A program made the translations under genes and the position numbers. Of a stretch of DNA of 64,000 nucleotides, positions 42,353-52,359 are shown piece after piece. Under the pieces are notes generated by a model that made no database searches, was not told where the DNA came from, and saw only the letters and a program-made list of their open reading frames with translations. This stretch comes from Emydura subglobosa (Eukaryota; Chordata; Testudines; Chelidae), in contig ML679959.1 of the NCBI GenBank assembly GCA_007922225.1, forward strand, positions 20,422,913-20,486,912. Reading direction: 5' to 3'. Each line of letters begins with the position of its first letter. Positions within the stretch are counted from its first letter, which is position 1.

Positions 42353-44385
42353 TAGAATCATAGAATCATAGAATATTAGAGTTGAGAGGGACCTCAGGAG
42401 GTCATCTAGTCCAATCCCCTGCTCAAAGCAGGACTAACCTCAGCTATATCATCCCAGCAAAGGCTTTGTCAAGCCTCAGCTTAAAAACCTCTAAAGATGG
42501 AGATTCCCCCACCTTTCTAGGTAACCCATTCCAGTGCTTCACCACCCTCCTAGTGAAAAACTTTTTCCTAATGTCCAATCTAGACCTCCCCCCCTGCAAC
42601 TTGAGACTGTTTCTCCTTGTTCTGTCATCTGCCACCACCAAGAACAGCCTAGCTCCATTCTCCCTGGAACCTCCTTTCAGATAGTTAAAGGCCGCTATCA
42701 AATCCCCCCTCATTCTTCTCTTTTGCAGACTAAACAAGCTCAGTTCCCTCAGCCTCTCCTCATAAGTCTTGTGCTCCAGCCCCCTAATCATTTTGGTTGC
42801 CCTCAGCTGTACTGTCTCCAACTTGTCCACATCCTTTTTGTAGTGGGGGGGCCCAAAACTGGACACAACATTCCAAATGCGGCCTCACCAATGCCGAATA
42901 GAAGGGAATAATCACTTCCCGCGACCTGCTGGCAATGCCCCTCGTAATGCAGCCCAATATGCCATTAGCCTTCTTGACAACCAGGGCACACTGCTGACTC
43001 ATATCCAGCTTTTTATCCACTGTTACCCCCAGGTCCTTTTCTGCAGAGCTGCTGCCTAGCTCGTCGGTCCCCAGTCTATAGCTGTGCATGGGATTCTTCC
43101 TTCCTAAGTGGAGGACTCTGCACTTTTCTTTGTTGAACCTCATTAGATTACTTTTGGCCCAATCCTCCAGTTTGTTTAGGTCACTCTGTATCCTATCCCT
43201 AACTTCCAGGGTATCTACCACTCCCCCCAGCTTAGTGTCGTCCGCAAACTTGCTGAGGGTACAATCTACCCCATCCTCCAGATCATTAATGAAGATGTTG
43301 AACAAACCCGGCCCCAGGACCGACCCCTGGGGCACTCCGCTTGTGACCGGTTGCCAGCTAAACATGGAGCCATTGATCACTACTCGTTGAGCCCTATTCT
43401 CTAGCCAGTTCTCTGTCCATTTTATAGTCCATTCATCCAACCCATACTTCTTTAACTTGCTGATAAGAGTACAGTGAGAGACAGTATCAAAAGCTTTGCT
43501 AAAGTCAAGGTATATCACATCCACCACCTTCCCTACATCCACAGAGCCAGTCACCTCATCATAGAAAGCAATCAGGTTGGTCAGGCATGACTTTCCTTTG
43601 GTGAATCCATGTTGACTGTTCCTGGTCTCCTTCCTCTCCTCCAAGTGCCTTAAAATGGATTCCTTAAGGACCTGCTCCATGATTTTTCCAGGGATTGAAG
43701 TGAGGCTGACCGGTCTGTAGTTACCTGGATCCTCTTTCCTCCCTTTTTTGAAGATGGGCACTATATTTGCTTTTTTCCAGTCCTCTGGGATCTCCCCCTG
43801 TTGCCACGAGCTTTCAAAGATAATAGCCAATGGCTCTGAAATCACCCCAGCCAACTCCCTCAGCACCCTCGGGTACATTGCATCCGGCCCCATGGACTTG
43901 TGTATGTCTAATCCTTCTAACTAGTCTTGGACTAGTTCCTTCAGCACTGCGGGATGTTCGCCTCCTTCCCATTCTGTGCCACCCAGTACTGTAGTCTGGG
44001 AGCTGATCTTGTCTGTGAAGACAGAGGCAAAAAAGGCATTGAGTACCTCAGCTTTCTCCACATCCTCCTTCACTAGGTCGCCTCCCTCATTCTCTAAGGG
44101 GCCCACACTTTCCCTAATCTTCCTCTTGTTGGCAACATGCCTGTAGAAACCCTTCTTGTTCCCTTCACGTCCCTTGCTAGCTGCAACTCCAATTGCGCTT
44201 TGGCCTTCCTGATTTCATTCCTGCATGTTCGAGCAGTGTTTTTATAATCCTCCCTAGTCATCTGACCAAGCTTCCACTTCTTGTAAGCTTCTTTTTTGTG
44301 TTTTAGTTCGCCAAGGACATCTTCGTTAAGCCAAGCGGGACGCCTACCATATTTGCTATTCTTTCCGCACATTGGGATGGTTTGC
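42353..44385 (-). mobile_element. CR1 LINE, 5'-truncated, about 2 kb
   Basis: The 3' end lies at 42353-42376 as two perfect 'tagaatca' octamers and a partial third, the hallmark CR1 terminus. It is followed (reading into the element) by the 'ctagtccaatcccctgctc' 3' UTR. ORF2 sequence then continues through the RT to about 44385 ('ccgcacattgggatggtttg'), where homology stops. The endonuclease domain and ORF1 are missing, as usual for CR1 copies truncated during target-primed reverse transcription. It is the least decayed CR1 in the window. Confidence 0.93.
42444..44372 (-). pseudogene. CR1 ORF2 reverse transcriptase, disrupted
   Basis: The pieces in order are 44372-44094 ('GRRPAWLNEDVLGELKHKK', linker before RT), 44106-43921 ('[18 protein letters not shown]'), 43893-42784 (RT core) and 42866-42444 ('[19 protein letters not shown]' and the C-terminal '[15 protein letters not shown]'). 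RT motifs are intact in the core piece, numbered from 43893: '[13 protein letters not shown]' with D130 (motif A), '[14 protein letters not shown]' (motif B) and 'FADDTKL' 216-222 (motif C). Three lesions break it: a frameshift near 44165, an in-frame TAG at 43921-43923, and a frameshift at the G-run near 42846. The enzyme would have copied CR1 RNA at a nicked target; this copy cannot. Confidence 0.92.
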
Positions 44386-45184
44386 TGTACTTCTCAATCA
44401 TTAAACACTCCTGTTAAAGTCAGTGGGGCAAATAAATCTCTGGTGCAGGTGGCTTATATATGACCTCACTGGAAAATGCAACCACTTATGCTCTTGCTGA
44501 AATTAGTTCAACAGGACTTTTGCTTACGTAAGGAGTGCAGGATTGGTCTCATACAAGTTAATTTATCACGTGCTGCAGATAAGACATATATAGTGGACTG
44601 AAAGGATAGGATGAATGCAGAGCTTGCTTGGGCAGTTCATCTAATAAAACTGAAATGACACAATCTGAAGTTAGAAGTTGTATTCTGTGAGAAGTCGGGG
44701 AAATTGTATTACAGTATGATCAAGATTTTCTTTAATGACTCCATGAGATTTTGTGTATTTTCTTAGTCTATTCTAAGACACGCATATTGGTGCAGTAGTT
44801 CTAATCAAATGGGCTATATTTTATTCAGACTTTGAGACCAACTAGGAAGAGCTAATTGGTTTATTACTGACTTGCTTAAAGAATGTCAGAATTGGCTGTT
44901 GGCTGTTCCTTTGTTAGATTGACTAAGAATCTATCAGCAAGATAGCAAATATGGTGAACCCAATTCATTAAAATTGTCCCCATTATAAAGAGTTATATAG
45001 TTTCAGTATAAAGTAGAACATACATATAGCATGGAAGAAATATAGATATATAAAATCATTAATCCAGCTCCCACATTGTTTCATTCTGCGTTACAGCTAT
45101 CTGTATGGTATAAAATGGATGGTATAAAATGGAGAAGAAAAAAGCCCAAAATTTTCTCACTGTAGTAAAAGAAACATACAATAT
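44386..45184. other. No recognised gene or repeat
   Basis: AT-rich DNA between two CR1 pieces. Confidence 0.5.
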
Positions 45185-45189
45185 TAATC

Positions 45190-45385
45190 TTTGAAACAAT
45201 TTACCAAGGATTGTGTTGGATTCTCCATCACTGGCAATTTGTAAGTCAAGATTGGATGTTTTTCTAAAAGACATGCTCCAGTTCAAAGAGAAATTAGTTC
45301 AGGGAAGGCCTATGGCCTGTCTTATAGTGGAGATCAGACTAGATGATCACAATGGTCCCCTCTGTCCTTATAATCTATCAATGAA
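45190..45385 (+). mobile_element. CR1 LINE 3' end fragment
   Basis: 'tgaaacaatttaccaaggat', 'tctccatcactggcaatttg', 'caagattggatgtttttcta' (the C-terminal 'PSL..L..F.SRLDVF' segment), then 'agatcagactagatgatcac', 'aatggtcccctctgtcctta' and 'taatctatcaatga'. This is the canonical CR1 end, opposite in orientation to the large copy at 42353. Confidence 0.9.
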
Positions 45386-45727
45386 AAATGTTCAAAAGAG
45401 GAAAATGAGTGTTAAAAAGGGACACTGTCCAATTAAGATCATAGGCTTGATTTTCCATTGCCTTGCATCTTGTGTAGTCATTTACACCTATGGAAAGTGA
45501 GTGTAAAAGGGGTGGAAAGATCTAGCAAATCAGAATTCGCATTCTCACTCTGCCCTCCATTCACTAGGGAATGAGATTTCTTTTTTTCACAGAGCAGTTT
45601 CTTTTTCTTTCTTTGTCTTGTGTTTTGGTTTGCCTTTTTACTTTTTTAAGCCCCAGACCTAGCAAACACTTGCAGCTTGCATACAGATGCAGTTGATAGC
45701 AATATTCTTGGGGCAGGGTGATTTGGG

Positions 45728-46500
45728 CAGGGACATAGCCACAGGTAGGCCAAGGTAGGCTGTGGTCTATCCAATAGCCATGCAGATCTACCCAATCTGA
45801 GCACCAGGCACACTGCTCAGAGTGAGGAAGATCTCAGGGGTGGGGGAATTTGTGTTTGTTTGTTTGTTTAAGATTAAGCCAGATCTCTGAGGAGCTCAGT
45901 CTTTTAGTAAAGCTACTGCTGCCTCATACCACTCTGCTCAGCTCTGCTTCCGCATCAGTATTGAACCTGACTCAATCCCATACCGCCCAGCTCCAGTTAG
46001 TGCCTCTCCATTGGCTGATTGTTTGGAAGCTGAGAACCAATCAGGTTTTGGCCAGGCACCTTCCCCCACAGTAGGCAGAGGCAGGATATGCCTCTGCCAA
46101 TGGAAAGGAAATAACCAGAGCTGGGTGGCCTGGGATGGAGCTGGCGCCTGTGACAATGGTGAACAGAGCAGAGCCTGGGATTGCCACTCTTTGGTCCACC
46201 CACCTCTCTGTCGCTCACTAAGTGGAGCTGTGTATTGAGGGGCAGAACTGGAGGCAGTGTTGATGGGGAAATGGAGCAATATGTGGCAGCAGCAAGTTTG
46301 CAAAAGACTAAGCCCCTCAGTGACCTGGCTGCAACAATTTCTCCCACCAGGGCTGCAACCCCGCACCCCCAGTCTTCCGCCATTTTAAAGACTGTGCCTG
46401 CTGCTCAGATTTGGGTTGGCGTGTCTGATCCAGGCCATTTGGGGCAACGCCTCTGAGGTGGAGATAGATATGAAGGGGCTGAGCCTGGCTACCCATCACC
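45728..46500. mobile_element. Possible DNA transposon with 'TAGCCA' inverted ends
   Basis: The left end 'cagggacatagccacaggta' and the right end read in reverse ('ggtgatgggtagccaggctc') look like the 'CAGTGRCRTAGCCAGG' termini of a reptile hAT-type element. The interior is 0.77 kb, contains no transposase, and is richer in GC after 45940. No target duplication was found, so this is tentative. Confidence 0.4.
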
Positions 46501-46704
46501 TATGCTTGTCTACACAGTTAGTGGATCTGGGGTATAAATCTACTTCTCGCTAGCCTTCTGTGTACTAAAAGCAGGGTAGATCAGAGCACATCACAGAACT
46601 TTTAGTACATGCTATCAGGGACGGCATGGACAATTAATGCAAGGGAAACTGGACAGAGTTACTCCCAGCTTGTTATGCACTCACTGTTCATATAGACAAG
46701 CCCT
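46501..46704. mobile_element. MITE with 'GCTTGTCTACA' inverted ends
   Basis: The left end 'tatgcttgtctacacagtta' and the right end 'atatagacaagccct' are inverted (reverse complement 'agggcttgtctatat'). The interior 'gcagggtagatcagagc' and 'ttactcccagcttgttatgc' fits a short non-coding family. It directly abuts the element ending at about 46500. Confidence 0.6.
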
Positions 46705-46709
46705 CAGGC

Positions 46710-49065
46710 AGACACTTAACTTTATCCATGTGAATAGTCTCATTAATCACATCCGTAATTGTTTGTAGAGTTGACTCCTAAATGTGTAGGGACTAGGGTA
46801 AAGGTAAGTCCAAGGAGCTGTTTTTTGCATTATGATCTGAAGGTGTTGAGATTTGTGGTCATACTGGCATCTAACAGGATTAGTTCCAGATTGGTGGGCT
46901 AGCTGTTGAAAATATTCTGTCTCTTATACTCCTGCAATTCACTCCTGAATACTAATATGCACAGTGCAGCATATGTTAATAATGATAATAGTGTTGTCTC
47001 ATGAGTGGCACAGGGGCGACACTATTACCGCGAGGGTTTTGCATTGCATTTGCATTGTGAAACAGGCAATCCAATAAATTGAACTGCTCATTACTACGCT
47101 TGAAACAGAGGATTAACTAGTTCAGTGTGGATAATCATCCAATGGTTTTGATGCTATCTGAATTTCATATAACCCTCTTCAAATAGTAAAATAAGGTTGG
47201 GGACTCTTGGGCCCACTGCAGGAAGTTGGGTCCAGTGAGGAGTGGAATTAGTCACTGGTGAAAACAGACTTTCTCATGAGATTACTGGTACTTCCTGTTG
47301 ACTTAACCAAAACTCCCACTGACTAATGGATTAACATGTTAGTCCCACAATCAGTTATTTATACTAAAAGTGTATATAGGAAAAGTTATCAAGATATTGC
47401 TTGCCAGTTATATTATTTTGCCACCCATTGCTTTCTGACAGATTAGTACAATCAGCTACTGACTTTGAGTACTTACCTTCGGGAGAGTGATGATGGGAGA
47501 ATTCACTATGGTGACACTTCCTTGGGGAACAGGAAAGTTGTAGAAAGTTGACTTTACACTACATCTGCAATGCTCCTCACATCTTGAAGGAATGCCACAC
47601 GGGGTATTCTGGGCCAGGCCAGAGGTGTTTCAGGACAGTAGATGGAACAGGCAAAGTGCTATTAAACTCTGCAATTCTGACTTGGATGCCATTATGTGTA
47701 TATTAGAACACCTCTCTCCCCCTCCCTCCCCAGATCTGTGCAGTCCCTGCACTCATAGCAGCACAAAGACTGCTTTATCTGCACTCTCACGATGCACCAA
47801 AGCAGGCAGGGAGGAGTAGGAGGAAGGTGAAGTCACAGCCCTGCCTCCTCTTGCCCAACCAGCTAGTGAAAAATGGCAAGTAGCCTACAGCCCGTAAAGG
47901 GGTGCAGTAGCAGGTGCACTCTCACTGTGTGCTGAAGTGGTCCAGGAAGCATGTGGGAAGCCCAGCCCAGCAGTAGTCTGGCACCACCCCAGCCCCAGCC
48001 CGATCTGCACCTAAAAGCACAATTCAGCCTTAGTGATTGCTTCAAAGCTTTCTCGGCACACATATTGACACCTTCATCCAGTTGCGTTGTCCACAAGATG
48101 CACTGCTTACAGCGTCATGTAGCTGAGCTATGCTCCTGATACCGTCCGCTTTGTTTCATCTCACTGAGAGATGCTCATTATTATTCATAGTTTCTTCTTC
48201 TTCTTTTTTGGCAGACTCCACAGTGGCCTCTGGGAGCTGAACCTCACTGCCATCCTCATTAACTTTGATAGCAAATGAGGCACTTTGCATCTTTACATTG
48301 AGAATAGTAGCCCTTTTGCCTCTCTTTTTTTTATTATTATTACTCTTTTACATGTTAAGTAGCTGTTTCAGTTTCTGGACACAGAAGGCGCAACATAATG
48401 AGCACAAGCCTTCCTACGGAAGCAGCATTTTGTAGGGCTTCTGTTCTATTGCTGTTCCAAGCAGAGCAAAGTTCTGAGGTACTGCTAGATGCTTGTATCA
48501 TCTGTGTGTTCTTTCGTGAAGTGACAGATGGCGAAGTGAGAAAAGTATCTGTTCATATGCTTCTTTCAATTCAGTTAGCCACTGTGCAAAGCGAAAGACA
48601 CAGTCACAGTGCTTTTATACCCATTGCGCTTTAAAAATGAATGGGGGGGTAATGGCTCCGGAGATTGGTAATGGGATAAGAGACTTTGGTGCAACTTACA
48701 GGAGCCATTTATTTGCCATGCATCTCCAGGGTACTGTATATGAAAAACAAATAATCATTAAAAGTAATGCCATCGCCATCGCCCATTCAAATCCAGCTCA
48801 CATTGGTGGCAGCTGAAAAGCTTTGTAAATTGATGTCTGTTCAGTGGCCTCTGTTCACTGGGTGTGATGGTGTAAATAGTCCATCATGGACAAGTACTCG
48901 ATTCTGGAAAAAAACAGCATGGCAATTGGCATTAACTAGTGCCCGTATTAGCAGGCTCAGTGGATAAGACGCATAGGTCGTGGAAGAAGAATTATTATCT
49001 CACTCTGAGAGGCAACACCTCGATAGGTGAGCAGAGGCACTCCTCTTCTTTGACCTGTGGTGCTC
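46710..49065. other. Mostly unrecognised DNA
   Basis: A fold-back trace at 46705-46775 ('cacttaactttatccatgtg', 'attgtttgtagag') is like 39059-39147. No gene was recognised; frames such as 47951-48139 and 48398-48634 lack motifs. Confidence 0.45.
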
Positions 49066-49068
49066 TCC

Positions 49069-49836
49069 CAGTGGCATACCGAGAGGGGGGGTGGAGGGGT
49101 CCATGCCTCCCCCCACTCCTCCGCACCGGCCTGGGGGGGGGCGCTGGCTAGGCCTTCGGAGGAGGAGCTGCCCTGGTTGTTGCAGGCTGCCAGGGCCCTG
49201 TGGCCATGCCAAATGTAGTCTCGATAACTAGGACCTATCAGAATGTGAGACTGTTCCAGACCTAGGTCCCAAAGTCTGTTAGGTCCTGGATATTGGTACT
49301 ACCGTGGCAGCCGAGGGCTCAGCATCCTCCCGGTCCCTCCGCCCCTGTGCTGGGTGCAATGAGGGAGCCATGGGGACCAGAGCCCATCATGACCCGCCCC
49401 CCCCCAGGATTCCCAGTTGCACCCGCCACCCCCACAGCAGGGGGGAAATAAGGGACAGCGGGAAACGGGCCCACAGACAAAGGCATACTGGGGGGGGGGC
49501 CTCCTGTGCCCCCCTCCGCCCCCTGCATGTCCCCCCTCCCAGGATGGGTGGGGGGTGAGGCCACCCTGTCCAAGCCAGTGCTGGGCTGTGGGGTTGGAAC
49601 AGGAGAGGCGGTTGCTGCGTGGCAGGTAAGTGAGGAGAAGGGGCGGCGGAGCCAAGCCTGCATTTGCTCTGCCCCCTCCAGGCCTCATGTCCCGTCCTCC
49701 CATAGGTACAGAGCCCCCTCCCCGAGGCAGCTGGGGGTGGTGCCATGAGGTCTGAGGGAGGCCCCTGCCCTGCAGGGAGGCGGAGCGCAAATGAAGGCTT
49801 GGCCCCTGGGTGCTGGAGACCCACGGTACGCCACTG
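49069..49836. mobile_element. GC-rich non-autonomous DNA transposon, CAGTGGCRTACCG ends
   Basis: The left terminus 'cagtggcataccg' (49069-49081) and right terminus 'cggtacgccactg' (49824-49836) are inverted repeats of 13 bases with one mismatch. The 768-bp interior is very rich in G- and C-runs, which produces long but meaningless overlapping frames on both strands. Flanking octamers 'tgctctcc' and 'tccttgcc' agree at five of eight positions, so an hAT-type 8-bp duplication is possible but not shown. A lower-GC patch at 49205-49300 may be nested or ancestral sequence. Confidence 0.6.
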
Positions 49837-49949
49837 TCCTTGCCCCTGGACCTGCCCCTGTCCCATGTCCAGGCTAGTTGCTGGGAGGACGATTTGGGCC
49901 TTTACAGAATATTAGGCATTCAGGTACCATCATGATGGGCATGGTATTA

Positions 49950-49975
49950 AACACACACACACACACACACACACA
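49950..49975. repeat. (AC)13 microsatellite
   Basis: Uninterrupted AC repeats. Confidence 0.95.
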
Positions 49976-50420
49976 TACAATAGCAAATATATACCATCTT
50001 ACTTCATCCGTCTCATGGGAGAAAGGCAGCTCACCATAAAACACAAATCTAAGATGTACATCTTGAAGCTTTGGAGTCCTGCTGAGTCCTGCTGAGATAC
50101 ATAGATCTTAATGCCGAGAAGTTTATCCTGCTACACGGTGTAAAGGTTCCTTTTAAAACATTCATCCCTTTGTTCTAAGTTATAGATTTCTTGTGCCACC
50201 TTAAATGCAGTAATTCCTCTCCAGCCTTGGTGTTTACCTTCTTCAAACATTCAGACTTATCAAGCTCCCACTTAGCTGTCACTTAGCTGAACGCTCCATA
50301 TTTAACTCTCTTAATCTTTCCTCAGAAGTCAATTTGAATCAGTCACTTTGGATGTTGTATAGGAGCCCTGGGAGGCACTGTGTCTCAGGCTGTATGTAAA
50401 GGAGCACAGGAAGGTGCAGG

Positions 50421-50577
50421 CAGTGCTTCATTTGTGCCACGGCTTACCAGGGCTGAATCCTGGCACCTCTGGGGTTGGCAGTTCATAGCCCTGGCACGTT
50501 TGGCTTTGCCACATCTGTTATGAAAGTAAAAAAATTGCTTGAGCCCTGGCAACTCTTTTATTACAAATTAAGCACTG
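50421..50577. mobile_element. hAT-type MITE, 157 bp
   Basis: The terminal inverted repeats are 'cagtgcttcatttgt' (50421-50435) and 'acaaattaagcactg' (50563-50577), 14 of 15 complementary. Flanking octamers 'ggtgcagg' and 'ggctcagg' match at six of eight, consistent with an aged 8-bp duplication. The interior repeats 'ccctggcac' and 'cctggcaa' motifs in opposing context. No coding capacity. Confidence 0.78.
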
Positions 50578-51009
50578 GGCTCAGGGGGGATTTCAGCTGC
50601 TATGCCACTGGCGCAGCATCCACCACTCTCTTTTCCTGGCCACTTCCCTGACTGGAGGGATTAGAGCTGTCTGGCACTAGCCTTATTTCAGGCCTGAAAG
50701 ATTCCCATTGACTTTAAATCATGCTTGCACTCAGGAGACTGTAAGGACCACGTTGTGCCTGACTCCTGTGCCCTCCCCACCTTGCACTCTCTAGTTGGGC
50801 CAGCCACAGTTTGGCAAACATTTTCGGTCATTTTGCCAAAATAATGAGCTGTGGGAGGAACCGCGTGCTCACGGTTCTGTTCAGTGCTTGGCTTTATAGT
50901 GCGGGATTAGCCATATTGCTGATTTACATCTCACCTTGTGTATTGGTTTCTCCTCTAGTGATAAGGATATGCCTTTCCCCGCTCACTGACCACGCACAGT
51001 AACTGAAAA

Positions 51010-52355
51010 ATAAACAAGATCAGCAACACGTCCCCTCCAGCCTTCCTGCCTCTTGTCTCCTCCAAGTCTATGTAAATGGCCAGCCAGTATCTTGTCTCCT
51101 AATGCATCAAATTCAAGCCCTTGTCCTCAGTTTCAAGGCCTTTATGTTATCTTGGTTCCCTCTACATCTTTGCTTTCACTTCCCACTATTTACTCCTTAC
51201 ACCAGTGTTCTTCATTGCAAGGCCTGCGAGCCAGTGGCAGCTCCCATCGACCCTAAGTGCAGCTTCCTGACTAATTGACTAACCTCCCCTCCCCCCCCCC
51301 CCCCCCGGAAAGTGGGGGAAAAGGGGACGGAGCTGTGCGGGGCGAGGAGGGGCTCTCCACGTGGGCAGCACAGCTTACCAATCCAGAGAGAGGGGGAAGA
51401 GCCACCCCCACCCCCGAGTCTCCCCCTGCCTGCTGCTCATGCCTCTTCATGGGGGGGATCTCAGCAGAGAGGGTGAAACCACCAGGAGGTAACACCGCTG
51501 CAAGTGGGTGATGGCGGCTGCAGCACTTCCCTCAGCATCCATCCTGCTCCTGTGGCCGCTGCTCCCAACAATAATTGAGCTGCTGGTCTCAGCTCCCCTA
51601 CCCTGCGTGGTGCTGACCTGCTGGTGAGTGATACCTGCCCCAACTTTCCTTCCAGGTGAGGGGAAAGTTTCCTGAACCTCCCCCAACTGCCTGGGGACTC
51701 AGCCCAGGTGAGCCCCTGGCTGCAGGTAGGGAGGGATTGGACTTGGACTGAGGGATGGACTGTAGCACCGGGCTGATCGCTCGCACAGTGGAAAACACAT
51801 CTTGGGACGGGGCTGCTGAGCAGAGCTGGGCAGGGACCAGCCTGACTCAGCTGGGACAAGGAGGCATTGTGGTTTGGCTCTAGAGAGGAGAGCAGGGAAT
51901 GGGAACGGAATGGGGGGGAAGTGAGAGGGAAGGACCTGGGGGAGGGGGCCAAGTGGGAACTGGGGTGGAGCGTGGGCAGGGATTCAGGGAGGGGCAGGGC
52001 AGGGAGGGGGCCCGGGCAGGAGACACCAGCTCTCATGTTGAAGGTTTTTTGCCAAAACGTGGCCCCTCACTTTTAAAAAGTAGTGAAAATCACTGCCTTA
52101 CACTCAGCTCACGCCTCTCTTCTGACCTGGAGCTTCGCTTTTTTACTCATATTGCCTCTGCGTTGGAATAGTCTTTTCCTTGGCTGCCAAGCACCTTCTC
52201 TTCACATCTTTCCTGCACGCCCTCTGAATCCTTTCCCACCATCCAGTGGCTATCCATCTTTCCGTACCTGACCCTTTGCTCCATATCGTGTTTCCTTTGT
52301 CTGGCCTGTCTTTGGGGGAAGGAATGTGCCTCATACTATGGGTTTGATCCTCTGC
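51010..52355 (+). pseudogene. L2-type LINE remnant split by an hAT-like insertion
   Basis: Before the insertion, 51098-51150 reads 'atgcatcaaattcaagccct' and 'tgtcctcagtttcaaggcct', the DNA equivalent of the L2 'IQ.K.LVL.FKAL' segment. After it, 52140-52215 reads 'ctcatattgcctctgcgttg' and 'gaatagtcttttccttggct', the expected next part ('W.SLP'). It closes with 'tttgggggaaggaatgtgcc' and 'tcatactatgggtt', the L2-type tail. Removing 51203-52095 and one copy of 'ccttacac' rejoins the two halves. The copy is non-functional. Confidence 0.62.
51203..52095. mobile_element. hAT-like non-autonomous transposon, 893 bp, perfect 8-bp TSD
   Basis: It starts 'cagtgttcttcattgcaagg' and ends '...gtagtgaaaatcactg', giving CAGTG-T-TTCA type inverted ends. 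It is flanked by identical octamers 'ccttacac' at 51195-51202 and 52096-52103, the 8-bp duplication diagnostic of hAT insertion. The interior is GC-rich, with an 18-base C-run near 51290 and purine-rich blocks near 51890-52020. No transposase motif is present, so it must have been moved by an enzyme encoded elsewhere. It interrupts an L2 remnant. Confidence 0.85.
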
Positions 52356-52359
52356 TCTA

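Noticed and set aside
49299..49866. Overlapping frames of 114-163 codons
   Set aside because: They fall inside a GC-rich non-coding transposon, on both strands at once, with low-complexity P/G/H content.
51461..52036. A 191-codon minus-strand frame
   Set aside because: It lies inside the 893-bp hAT-like element, is S/P/L-rich and shows no transposase (hAT dimerisation) motif.
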